From Lethocerus indicus (Eukaryota > Arthropoda > Insecta > Hemiptera > Belostomatidae): 64,000 nucleotides of DNA. Positions within the stretch are counted from its first letter, which is position 1. Each line of letters opens with the position of its first letter. The notes beneath the pieces were generated by a model. The model was not told where the DNA came from. It was given only the letters and a program-made list of their open reading frames with translations, and searched no databases. Position numbers and translations under genes: made by a program. The DNA lies in contig JACDQD010000011.1 in assembly GCA_019843655.1 (NCBI GenBank), positions 7,792,604-7,856,603 of the forward strand, written 5' to 3'. Below, in pieces: positions 1 through 13,100 of the stretch.

Positions 1-312
1 CTTTTAATAAAATCAGATGAAAAAAATCTTAGCTTTATCTGTTACAAAAGATGCTGCAATTCATGATAACCTTTGTTATCGCAACATTTCATTACGTGTT
101 AAAGTAACACTGAAAATTAATTAATACAAAGGGTAATCAGCTATGATAAAATTTATGGCTTGCAATAATACATTTTTCCCAGGGTAACAATTCCCAATAT
201 TCAATGCAGGAAAATAACTAATAGTTCCTATAATTACAACATTACTTCCAGTTTAAGATACTGCTATCTTTATTATAGAAATAAAATATAATAAATTGCA
301 TTGTGAGATTAC

Positions 313-898
313 CTAAAATATTTCTCCAATTCTGGAATCTGGTATCTCCAGGTCATCCAACAATCCGGAAAACCATGTAGTAAAATCACCAAAGGCTTGC
401 TCCTTATTCCTGATTCAACATAATGGAGTTTTACTCCCTGAAAATTAAATGATACAATAATGCTAAGTAATAATACATTATTCTTTATTACAGTATTATT
501 TACAAAAACAGCATTATCAAGCTATTGTTATACAATATTTATTATGCGTGATTATCAATTAAACATATTTTACCCGTTGGGTCCCAAGAAGGGAATATGT
601 AAAAACCGGTTCCAGTATTCAATTCACATAACCTTAACTTCTAAACGAAACAGATTATTATACAGACATTACAATTAATTACCTTTAATTTAACATAGGA
701 ATGTTGCCCAAGTGAAGTGTCCACCAAAAACTTGGGCGGTTTTCCAACACCGTCTACATCACTTTTAAATTTACGCCTCCATACGATTTTTGTGAACTGT
801 TTTATGAGCGCCCACCAGAACCAAATTAATGAATAAATGTAAAATTTCAACGTGTCTACCGTAGTAATTGTCTCCAAACTATCTTTTGAAAAGGCCAT
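313..898 (-). CDS. EPHX4-like epoxide hydrolase (alpha/beta hydrolase), 5' part only
   Basis: Two coding exons are visible: 683-898 and 313-437. The gene runs off the left edge. Exon 1 starts at the ATG at 898 and encodes a hydrophobic N-terminal anchor around FYIYSLIWFWWALI. It then gives a TSLGQHSYVKLK stretch like the start of the EPHX4 lumenal or cytosolic domain. Exon 2 continues in phase with GVKLHYVESG and LVILLHGFPDCW. HGFP is the oxyanion-hole motif of microsomal-type epoxide hydrolases and EPHX4, and WRYQIPEL follows as in that family. Junctions are standard: donor after LKLK at 683, acceptor at 437, donor at 313. The nucleophile Asp, the His and the acid residue would lie outside the window, so activity cannot be judged. 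The family opens epoxides. The physiological substrate of EPHX4-type members is unsettled, and a role in juvenile hormone breakdown is only a possibility. Confidence 0.85.
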
Positions 899-919
899 TT
901 GAAATGAAGTAGAAGGCAA

Positions 920-2374
920 ACGGCATTAAACTAAGGCTATCACGATTAAAGCCTTTATCATAACCTACAACAGCTGATGCCCGGATCAGCTGATCCCATT
1001 GAAATTTTACCGCCTTCATACGCAATATATTACGATCAAATTTACAAAAAACCTACATAGTAATTATATACCGAGAAAAACGATCCTTATTCATACCTTC
1101 CTCAATAGTGATATACTGTAGGAATGATTCTAACAAATTTTTTCAGCATTGAAGGAACAATGTATTACCACTACATATAAACTTCCAATTAGCTACTCAA
1201 TTCTAAATTATTTTGAAGAGGGCTAAAATAGACTTGATTCATTAAGTTTGAGTTGGTCATTACAAACCTTAAGAACAAATTATAGCTATGGCAGTAGTTC
1301 AGAGTATTATTACATAATTAATAACAGCTGTTAGCACACCAATGGTATTTCAAGTCAGTATCATTTTGACCAAACTGTTGAATCAAATTAGCTACACTTG
1401 TTCCCACTACACCCCCTCTTCATTAAATTCCATTTATTAATGTATCTTTTTAAAATAATACTTTCAAATATTAATTATATTACATGTATCAAAAAAAAAG
1501 AGTACTGTTTTTACATGATTCACCAGTACTTATCTATTTTTCATGTCAATCGCACAGTGTTTAGTCTCCCCACAATATTATAACAAAAAATATCAATAAA
1601 TTTCTGTTCCTCAACTTACCTATATGGAAACTAACACATATTCTTTCTCCATGAATTTTATTTATTCATTTCAAATTCATTATATACTGCAGTGCTGAAA
1701 TATTATCAGACCTGAAATATAATATTATTATATATTGAATTATATACACTTGTTAGTTTTAAAGATTGTTCTAAAGAGAAAAAATATGATAATCATTATT
1801 ATATTACATTATTTTAAAAACTGCATATATTATTAACCTAAATAATACTGCATTTACATTGAAATTGCCTTCTTTGTCAATGATGAAATTAGAAGTCATG
1901 AAGAAAAGAAATAAATCAACTTATAAACACTTTAAATTTACAGTATTTTCAATATAAATGAATACATTTTTTAAACCAGGAATGCGTTTTAGTATAAACT
2001 ATCTTACTGGGTGCAACTATGGTGAAATGTATTTTATGAGATTAAAGTAAGATTTACGATTTAGTTGGGTATATGATTTCATATTAAATAATGTATACTT
2101 ATGGTAATAATCAAGGTAACTACAAATATAACACAAATGGCAAGTTTAATACACTTGTACTGGGGCTATACAACTTGACTAGTATTAGAATATCTATTAT
2201 GACCTTATAAAATAATTTATATTACTGTTATCACTGAAATTGTCATTGGACTAGAGTGGCACTAGACTTAAGCATTTAAGGTCACAAATTGCAGACATCT
2301 TATTCTTGGAAAAATTATTACTCCATTCCTGGTTCATAGTCAGTTAAGATCTCATAACCTACATGAAACATTAG
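920..2374. other. Intergenic: hydrolase upstream region and ADCK1 3' UTR
   Basis: This AT-rich stretch lies between the hydrolase start (898) and the ADCK1 stop (2375), both on the minus strand. It should hold the hydrolase promoter and 5' UTR on the left and the ADCK1 3' UTR on the right. I found no open frame with recognisable protein similarity, no structured RNA and no clear repeat. Confidence 0.5.
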
Positions 2375-5300
2375 TCATGAAAAAAACTGTACCAATTTCA
2401 TATTAAAAGCAGATGTACAAATGCTCAAATACATGTAATACACAGATACTTTAAAAAGAGCCCATTGCTGAGCGATAAAAGCTCCCAGTTTTGATACTGT
2501 ATTGGAACAGAGTCTAATTTGATTGTCGTAGAAACTCTTAATACAGAATCTGGACATGACCATATAAGCTGACATTCTGAAAAAGAAAAAAAAATCAGCA
2601 TCAACAAAAGATTGGAATTAATTAACTACTATTAATTTCACAGTTAAGTGCATAATTGAATTTTTAATTCCAATATTTTCTTACACAATGAATACTACCT
2701 ATTTTGAGTTCGAAGTGTACACTCTATACCCCTGAGTAAATCATTAGTTTTCAGTATCAATAATAATTCTCGGTTAACCATGGCTAAAGTTTTAAGTATA
2801 TATGGGAACACCAAGGGAATATCTCTCTGGAACTCCTCTTTCTACAAATAAAAAAATTCAATTAGGAATATGTTAATATTCCAATAATACTAAAATTCTG
2901 CAACGAATAATCATTTTACTCAGCTTGAGTTTCCTATTCTTAATTTTCACACACTCCCATTATTTAAGGATAAAGTTATTTTTAAATTAGCTGAAATTAA
3001 CATTAAAAGGTATTTATAAATTATGAATAATGAATTATAATAATTATATTCATATAATGAATAAGAATAACATTTAAGTTATTAATGAATAGTTTGACAA
3101 ATGTATCCATGTTTATAAATCTAATGAACTCAAAATGGTAAATGGCAGGTTAAATACTAATCTGTGTTAAGTAAAGAACAAATCTCTAGATATTAAGCAG
3201 ATTTTGAATATATTTGATATTAAATTATTTATTATTATTAATTATTCATCCTCTATATAACAATATATGAACACTAAGTATAGATGAATATAATGACTAG
3301 TGACAATGATAAAAAAATAATAGTAGGAGACAAATCACCTCTGATGTATTTTGCTTTGTTGTGGTGATGCCTGACTTTATTGATGACCATGTTCTGCCAG
3401 ACACCATACAAGCAAAAAGATTATATAGCTTACCAGCTCCCAGTGCTTCAGAGTGTTTCTTCATGGAACTGAAGTCTTTCCTTATAATGCTTAACCAAAG
3501 TCCAGAGTATTCTGTGCGGACATGATCACTTAATTTCTAAAAAAAAAACAACAAAAACTAATATTACATATAATTAAATCATGGTCATCATTTACATAAA
3601 TATTTATTCAAAAAATCATTTATTGTGTGAGCCATATACAAATTTTAATAAAAAATTCCTTCATTTAAATTGAAAGATTTAGCTAGGAACACAAACATTT
3701 TTTGTACCTTTATATATTCATGTATATATCTCATGATGAATGAGACCTCATAAACTCACACCATTAATTGCAAAACATTGATAAGATTAAACATGCAGTG
3801 GATGGAAAATATTTGAACATAATACTCCCTATACCATCATATAAATACTCACAGCATACAAACCATGATCTAGCAGGATAATTTCTGCTTCCCCTGATGG
3901 AGATTTATTCACAAGGATATTTCCCGGATGAGGATCACTGTGGACAAATCCCCTCCTGAAAATCATTTCTGAATATAGAACGCCAAGTTTGTCAGAAACT
4001 TCAAACGGGTCGATGTTGTTCTTTGTCATGTAACCGATATCATTTACTTGGCCACCTTCGAGATATTCCATTGTTAGGACACGCCCAGTGCTTAAGTCTT
4101 CATAAACATCCGGTATCTGAAATTATTGTTGAATTAAAAAATAATAAAATCTGAGAATTTATTTTCTGTAAATAAAAAATTCGGGAAAATTTTATTTAAA
4201 TTGATTATGTTTTCTAGTATATTTTTTAATCCAGCAACCATACAACTGTAATAATACACATCTTACCTTTAACCATGGTAGGTGTTTAAACATTTCTTTA
4301 ACTTTAACTGTATTATCATATTCTTCTCTGAAATTCAGCTCTCTGGGTATGTTCTTCTTAGATTCATCAACAAGCCATTGAAACTGGAAGTCTGGGAAAG
4401 TCCACGACACTAATTCAACCAGTACCTTATCATCATAATTTCATAATACTTAATTATTATTCAATTAAATTTGTTTGGGGAATTACAGATTTTTGTTGCT
4501 TCACACCAATTTCAAGAATTCAACAATGAACATATATATTAAAATAACAGATATATAAATTTACCTGCATAATTTTCATATCAATGGATGAACTGCTTTG
4601 GACATAAGGATGCTGAACTTTCACTGCTACAATTTGTCCATCTCTTAATTTTGCTTTATGAACTTGAGCCAGAGAAGCAGCCCCAAGTGGTTCTGGTTCA
4701 AACTTTGTGAATATTTCCTGAGGCTGAATGACAATTATAAGAAATTTGATGAATTATAACAGCATTTAAACTACAAATGTAATAATATAAGAGTATTTTC
4801 CAACCTCACTGAGTATATTTCAGTATTAGAAACATTACTAAGTTCATTAATGTTTTGATACATGTAAGAAATTACAAATATAATGAAGAATGAATAAAAT
4901 GAAAGTTATTGAAATTGAGATAATGTGATGAATATTTAGTCTTTTTGCCCGTGAACATTACATATATATTATATAGCCTAGACTTCATTCCCTTAAAATT
5001 TAATAAAATTGAACTAAAAATGTAACCACCACACCTCAATCTTAAGTTCCTCTCTTATAACTCTGTAAACATCATTTAAAGGTGAAGAGGGTGCTTGACA
5101 GTGGAGAACTTTCATGGTATTCACATATTCTGTTGGCACGAGATATTCTAAAGTCCCAATGTGTTGACCAACTTTAACAAAAACTCCCTTATTCAGTCTG
5201 CATAAATCAAGTAACTTCTGAGCCGCTTCAGTATGAACCTACAAATATTTAAAAATTCCAATCAAACACACATGATGTTACACAATACAGAGCAAACAGC

Positions 5301-5652
5301 TAGGGTTGTTCAAAAAAATATAAAAATCCGAAAAATAGGTTCCACCTTTGATCTTAATTCATAGTATTCAGGACTTGAAGGATCCAGCCTGGAATTGAGC
5401 AGGTGAAACTTATAATGAAGACCAATTTTAAAAACCTGCAAACAAAATTTTGGATCAAATACCATTATTAATCGCATTTGTATTATAATAATAAAAACTG
5501 AGGCTATATCTTACCGTCACAGCAGCTCTGCTGAACCTGATTAAACCTATGTTATTGAAATCATAGTCGTTGACGACCAAGGAAGCACTTCCCAGAGTAA
5601 ATGCTCCGAAAATTCCGTACTTAAAGACCGTTCTAACAGGCCACATGTTCAT
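2375..5652 (-). CDS. ADCK1: ADCK1, mitochondrial ABC1/UbiB-family atypical kinase
   Basis: Nine exons: 5515-5652, 5346-5435, 5035-5238, 4565-4723, 4267-4425, 3853-4116, 3339-3536, 2699-2843, 2375-2576. Family signatures are present. The KxGQ motif is KVGQ near residues 98-101. The alanine-rich loop is LGAASLAQVHKA. The ATP-site lysine lies in AVKVQHP (about 179). The catalytic loop is HSDPHPGN (about 309), and the metal-binding DHG is in LLDHGLYA (about 333). The predicted length of about 520 aa is close to human ADCK1 (530). ADCK1 is a mitochondrial protein tied to mitochondrial fusion and lipid homeostasis, and whether it phosphorylates a substrate is unclear. The N-terminus starting MNMWPVRTVF suits a mitochondrial or membrane anchor. 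One oddity: exon 7 ends in phase 0, but exon 8 reads as ADCK1 only if an AT pair near 2819-2822 is removed or the junction shifts (see findings). Confidence 0.92.
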
Positions 5653-8600
5653 TCAAATATACTCCTCAGTCATTAAGTAACAAAATAACTAGAATTAGAT
5701 AAAATTACAATTCATTCTTCAGTTTTCAATTCATTCTTCCGTTTCGAAATACGACCTGCAACCTTCGATAACCTCCTTCGATTAGTACAGCACTGGGACA
5801 ACTAACGCTATCTGAGGGTTAAGAGGCTAATATATAACAAATTCAAAATACCTCATTCAATCTCACAACATGTAAATTTAATAATTTTCATGTTTAATAT
5901 CTATGAAACAGCTGGCATAGTTCTATAATAATCAAAATCAAATAACAAAAAATTTCATACCGAAAAGGAACATTTAATTTTTATTCTTTTAAATTTCCAT
6001 TTTTGATTGCTTCTGCATAAAATAGTTTTTATAAATAAAATCACTAGCACCACTACATAATACATACTTCAATTTAAAAAAAATTCAGTTATACGGAATA
6101 CATTTAAAAATCTGATACAAAGTAAAAAAATTCTATTGTCATTATTAAAAAATAATGCAACATATTCACAATACAATTATGATTTTTATATAGAAACTCT
6201 TTAGTGCTGTTGTTTCAATAGAAAAATCCAATTTCCAGATTTAATTTTATAATACATTATATAGTTAAACTTATTTTAATCTTGCTATAATTTTACCTGT
6301 ACTGGAGTACAAGTAAAAATTTAATAAAAATGAGTATTCTTTATTAAGAATAAAAAAATACATATGTCAAATACAGTATTCATGTTACACACAAATAAAA
6401 ACAAGAACAAAATAAATTATTTCCTTGATGTAGTACTTTCAATAATTAATTATACAGCTGTTAACGTATAATGTTCTTTAAAATAATTTAACATTCAATT
6501 ATAGGGCATCACAACATATATGTATATATTTATATATATTTATAATGTATGTACATGTACAATATGCAGCTGTGCCAGATAAGGTATTCAGTGCAGTTTT
6601 GAGTATTACTTCAGAATTTATACAATAATCTGGGCTAATTTTATAGAAATAAATATACAAAAATAAAATCTGCATTATGCGGACAACGCTGCACAAAAAC
6701 ACAACACTGATTTCACACTGATCAAGGCATTCAAATTACAATAGGCATTGAAAAATCGAATATGATGGGACTACCTTTATGACTAATTAATTATTTGAAG
6801 TTTCCTTTTTCATGAAAAAAAGGTAACACCACACACGCACGCGCAATATATTTATACATATATTCACAAGACCACACAATTTGAAATACTGCGTCAAAGA
6901 GTCATTTCACATCACACAAAGAAATAAATAAATCTTAACTCATACTAATAGTCTGTACACATAATTACATCGCTAATTTTGTGCATCCATTAAGAATGAT
7001 ATGTATGAGACATGTAAGCATATAATTACCTTTCTTAAAAACTGTGATTGAATTTTCAATGTACCCTCGAGATCACATTATTGATTTACTTGTAAAAATT
7101 GAATGCAACTGCTGGTATTTCTTACAGATTACAGATTTTCCTCTTCAAACATTTATGACTGCAAATACAAAAATTTATACACTAGGGAATAAAATTGAAC
7201 AATACTTTACCGTCATTTGACCATTATTTAATGGTCAGATCATTTTAATTATAGGAACCTAAAATATCCATTCTTTGTTCAAACAAAACTGTCATTACAT
7301 ATAACAATGTCATGGCAACTGGAATGATGATAAATTATGGCATCTTCACGAATACAGGAATGTTTAAAGTGTAAATGAGTGTGATTAAGGCAAAAAATGA
7401 GCTATTTTATGTTTAAAAAGCAATGAAGATTGGTGAGTGATGAAGAAGTACAGTCTGCATTTCAGCCAAATGACCTAATTACAGTATTAAATCTAATACA
7501 AACTAGAGCAACATACTATTTTCACTAATGCAGTCTGATTATAAGGACATACAAAGACACAAAATACAAACACACATTTCAGTATCAAAGATATAAATTT
7601 AAAATATATATAAAGTAATTTTATATAAAGCAATGCATAACCCTTAAGTCATAAATCAGACTCATAAGAACTGGAATATTGTAAACATGAAAATGTAATT
7701 ATTAATTTCATTTTGGTTTCTCTGACCTAGTCTTGAAACGATTTACCTTTGAGGCACCTTTAATCCTTATTCTCTCTATTCTATTATAATGTAACTAATT
7801 TAATGTTTGATATATTACAATCAAAATATTCACCTATGTAAAACATAGGTTAATATGTTGATAACCTCAACAGTGAATTGCTACGCATGTAAGAATTCAC
7901 TCATCATTCATTCTTCGCGTATAACCAGCCTAAACGGTTTTAATTCCAGTCATAAATAAGCTACAGAGTGAAATATTAAAATACTGATATAATTACACAG
8001 TAATTTACACCTAAAACATGAACATCGATGAGTGAATGACGTTATCCTAATGAGTATGGCATTTCCTAAATCAAATATAATTAGGTTTGAAATTTCACTT
8101 ATTGTCATGAATTTGAGAATTTCCCACCATACTCCAATGCAATAGTATGATCGATGAATTCAATTTATTTATATTTAAAATAGATCTGTTAAAATGTGAG
8201 CATTATTTCTCACTAACTGAACAATATGTCAAATGCATTTTATACCTAAGGTGTTGATTATATCATATTATTTTGTTTTGATTTCTCAAAAAAAATTAAT
8301 TTAGTACAAAACAGAAATAATAAACAGTATATAAAGTAGTTGTCTATTACTCCCATTGATAAGGATGTAATTTTACTGATCTCTCCTAATATAAAACCAG
8401 TACTGTCTTATGGCAGACTCCATAAACAGGGTCAGTGTACTTTAGATTAAAATGGTGCTCCTTTAACAATAGATTATTTTTAAAGTCTCAATACAAATAC
8501 TGAATTGTTTATGCTCTGTGAACACTAATGACAATACTAAAATTGATTTTCCTATATCAGTTTTGAGACTTTTTCATATTCAAATTCCTGCTTACTGCCA

Positions 8601-10154
8601 GTCAGATTATTTCAGTTCTTTCTAACAAGTAACTGGCAATATTTAATATGAAAATTAAATAGATTCAAACTTGAAAGATTATGAGCAATATATATTTAAA
8701 TATATTTGTATTAAGTAATTTTGGTCAACAGAATCGTTATCAGACTGTTAGTAATTTTATAGTAATATTTGCTGAGTTTGTATTAATTCGAGTTCTGAAA
8801 GTATAAACTATACAGGGACTACAGAACCACTGGCAATATACCACATATGAGTTAAAAGTTTATCAAAGACCCGTACAAAAATTGTGATTTTAAAAACCAA
8901 TGTGTAACCAACCAATAATATATGGCACTTTTAAAATTTGTGATTGTGTGATTTAAACATAAACATAAGATTAAATAGTTACATACCAAAATATGTATCA
9001 CATCTCCAAAAATAAAATAAATAAAATCATGATATTTTCTGTTAAAATAATCATGTAACGTTTCATTCAATCTCTTTTAATGGAATGTATGTTAATCAAG
9101 AAAAAGGAATACATTAAAAAGAGATGAAGCATTGAAAAACTATTTAAGGCATTTTTTTTAAAGAGATTCAAAAATGATTTTTCAATGATCATTGATTTAT
9201 CAATATGAATGGGTAAAATTCGATGAACTCTACAATATCTCGCATCCATTCTAAGAAACAACCCATGTATTATTTATTATAAATAAGCTTAAGAAAAACA
9301 AAAAAATAAAAAATACCATTAATTTCACTAATATCACTTTTGTTGTGTAGATTGTACTTTATTTGGAATGTACGTTACTTGTCATTAAATATAAATAATA
9401 ATTTATGCAGGGCCTAACCAGCCCTAAGTACGTGGAATGATATAGTTTAAAATTTATCATTATATACAATGCACTACTCAAATAAACATCTTAATGGATA
9501 TCGTTAGAATAAAATCTTCAACTAGATTTAAAGAATTTCCCTCATTCTTTTTTTCTCTCATTACTAAAAGTATGCCGAAATTTTTCTCGACATATAAACA
9601 TTAAGTTATTGCACTTAATTTTAAAATATTGTCATATTTGTACGTTTAGTACAATACAACTTTGAATACACGCACCGCATTAGCATAAAGTATGGTAAAG
9701 AGATATTTTACCATAGATATACTTAATACACATGCCAGGTCAAATAATCCCTACTTTTGAGGACTTTTTTTTTAAATAGACATATTGAAGAACTATAAAA
9801 ATACTGTACCAGTCAAGCAATAAATGCACAGGTGGTAAAATGTCAGGTATTAGTACGCATTAAACACATTTAAGTATATGTAACTGTAGAAAGATATGTT
9901 GCGGAAAATGCTGTTATCTCCAACACAACAAAAAAATTTTTTTACAATATTTACTCATGAAATTCAATGGGGGTACAACGAACCCATTGAGTTTAGAAAT
10001 CACAAGAAAGTTTTTTTGAACGATTAAATACAATTTATACAGGGGGGGGGGGGGGGGGATAGGGAGAATTTATTTACAGTATACCTAGCGGGTATTTGAC
10101 TGGTATTTGGTTTGTGCCAATTTGAACCTGGTATAGGTTGTTGCACTCCTTGGG
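5653..10154. other. 4.5 kb AT-rich non-coding region between ADCK1 and Vang
   Basis: ADCK1 starts at 5652 and Vang ends at 10155, both on the minus strand. The left few hundred bases must hold the ADCK1 promoter. The rest may be a long Vang 3' UTR plus intergenic DNA. I found no convincing coding exon on either strand; the short frames here are low-complexity AT translations. The only notable element is a run of 17 G at 10042-10058. Confidence 0.45.
10042..10058. repeat. Poly-G homopolymer, 17 G (17 C on the Vang strand)
   Basis: This is an uninterrupted run of 17 G in otherwise AT-rich DNA, about 100 bp past the Vang stop. On the minus strand it would be a C tract in the Vang 3' UTR. The plus strand could form a G-quadruplex. 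Run length in an assembly is unreliable. Confidence 0.9.
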
Positions 10155-13100
10155 TCAGACGGACGTCTCTGAATTTAGCCTAAGAACAAACCTATTACTC
10201 GCCGGGTCTATTACTTCTTCGGTGATGTTGAAATGCGGCAGGTCGTGGACAGTGCAGAGGAGCGATACATCGTTCTGCCTCAGCTGGAATACGGAGCCGG
10301 GTCTCAGCGGCCGAGATAACAGTTCATCGCAGATCAGAGACCAAGTCTGGACTTCTTTCTGCTCTTTCTCGTTCTGGAAAATAACAGAAAATTAATTGTA
10401 GGTTCGTGACGTTTCTGTCTCCTCTCGCTGGTTCGGTCTTTTGCTAGACCGGTTTCGGCCGCTCGCCATCTTCAGTAGCGCTGTTAGTCACTGTTAGCAC
10501 TTGTGACGATCCGTCGGCAAGAACACACTAGTCCTTTCTGATATTGTTTTTTTTCAATATTGAATTATTTCTTACTTCAAGATAAAGAGAGACCAGTTTA
10601 GAATACCTGTTTTGTGGTCTGCGAGGGGTTGGAATACCGTAGATTTCGTGTGTTTCTGTCTCCTCTCGCCGGTTTGGTCTTTTGCCAGTCCAGGGTTTCG
10701 GCCACCTGCCATCTTCAGTAGCGGTGTTAGTCACTTTGGATGTTTTTTGGGCATCCTCACTGCACTGTCACTTTCACTGTTGTACTCTGCTAACAGTGAC
10801 TAACACCGCTACTGAAGATGGCGAGCGGCCGAAAACCGGGTCTAGCAAAAGACCAAACCGGCGAGAGGAGACGGAAACACCACGAACCTACAGTATTCCA
10901 ACCCCTCGCAGACCACAAAACAGGTATATCAAATTGGAAAATTAATTTATAAACTTTAAGCACGATGGCATAATTTCCACACAAGGAAGTGCATTCCGAC
11001 ACTCTAATAATGCTTTCTTCAATTTTCCTGCAACATATGTGTTATTCGCTGACCCGTTGACTGTGGCTAATTATTGTTAGTTTGTTTATGGTTTACTATA
11101 GTATACTAGAAATGGAATAAGCTCAATCTATACCTAGCTGGTAGACTTATAGTTACCATAGCACCATATTTAATTGGAGACTTTTTGGTATATTTCAATT
11201 CATCAATTGATTACATATATTTATTAATTTATTAGAAATTTCACACATTTCTTTAGGAAAACAATTCTCAATCAATAGTCAATACAAATTCAATTTAATT
11301 TTGAACTGAACTTTTACTGGTTTATCAAAATTGTATAATTTCCCCAAACTGGTACACTCACTGCATGCGTTTAAAAAATATTGAGTACTTTTTAAAATCT
11401 AGAACTCCGTATATCTAAAACAAAATATGTGAATAAAATGAGTCAATCACAAGACCTTAGCATAAAATCCTCTACTTAGCAGTTGTTGAATTAAGGCAGC
11501 CTATTCTAGTCCAAAGTCATTTTCTAAACAATATGAAGGGGTATTTTCTTCATAAAACAATTTGAAATACGATAATATATAACACCTGTAAAATTAATTA
11601 AAAACTGAAGGGTACACTTATGTTTAAAAACTAAATTTTCATAGGATTCATTCAGATGCAATGGTATACTTTGTACTTAATAAATTCTTGTATTTTTTCT
11701 ATCCATTTGCAACAGCCATTGTGCCATATAAAACAATGCTACTATTACACTACTCATAATAGATTATAAATAAAAAATGATCATTATTATAAATATTATA
11801 TTACTATAATTATATTACGAATTAATAAATAATAGAATCAGCTAGTTTATCATAAAAAATGATAAGAAACTTACCTGAAGTACAGGTGTGGGTTGTAAAA
11901 ATCGTTCCAAAAATGCTCTGGGCGACAATTCATGACTAAGACACTGTGCTAGATGCTGCAGTATGGATTCAACCGTATGCCTGGGCTGTTGACGCGTCAC
12001 TCTCAAATACTTCTGCAATGCCCTCGCCAAGGAGGGGAACACAGCCTGAGCTGCTTCGTGTGCATCCATCGGTACTGCAGGTACTACAAAATCACAGAAA
12101 TAAGTAAAAATGCTGCAACATTACGGAGCATAATAACTGACTATGAGTTAGTTGTATATGAAAATATTTCACTCACCAAAATCCATGAGGCAGGAAAAAA
12201 AAAGAAAAATACAATTTGTTAAAATATCTAAATGAATAATGTTTAATAAAATTATGTTAATCAACAAATGTAACAGAAAATAACCAATTTATTCTTTGGA
12301 TTGATAATTTTAACACTAAGAAGTTATAAATCTAAACTAGTTAGAAATTCAAAATAAAAATGTATATCGTATTGGCTCATTTTATTTATGTTATTTATTT
12401 AATAATGAACCAAAAGAGAATTATGAATACATAATTTCTTGTCACTTTAAGAAATAAGTCATCACATTTTATTATAGTAATTATGATCATCAAAAGAGAA
12501 ATTTTCACAAGCAATAAAATATTATCAAAATAGAGAATATCATATAATCAAGATGAAGTTGATTACCTGGCTCATGATTTAATCTTTTAATATGGGTAAA
12601 TGCTTCTTCCGCTGCAGTAATAAGTCTAGCCCGACGTTTCTTGACCCTTCTCTCGTAGTCGTGTTCTTCATAAAATCTTTCATTGTGACTTGAATCTCTC
12701 CGGCGGGCGTGTGCAGTTAACATGGCTCTTGATTGATTTTGCTAAAATCAAATAATTGACATTATAATTAAAATTTATGTATAATGTTTAAAAGTAGAAA
12801 AAAATAAACTCAACACAAAATAAACATTCATTTAGAACAAGATATCGATAAATTAAAATTCACCTGAAGTGTTGAATTGTTGATGCCGTCCACTTCATAG
12901 TATTTAAAGCTTGATGTTGGTTTCCTGGACTTTGAGACTGGAATTCTTTCCAAGTACGGATTATAAATTGGAAATTCTGTATAATATTTGTCTAAAACCC
13001 AAACAGCTGCTCTCTGTATACTTAACTGCCCAATGGCATATGCTCTGCTTTCACCATCAGGACTTCTAACAACCTAAAAAGTTATTCATTTTTTTAATTA

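Noticed and set aside
6499..9261. Short minus-strand frames between ADCK1 and Vang
   Set aside because: They are low-complexity AT-rich frames without known motifs, phase-compatible splice sites or start context.
10511..10761. Reading the repeat's minus-strand frame ([11 protein letters not shown]) as a real protein gene
   Set aside because: The frame is short, shared by all copies, has no start or domain I recognise, and overlaps the ribozyme-like core. It is better described as repeat sequence.
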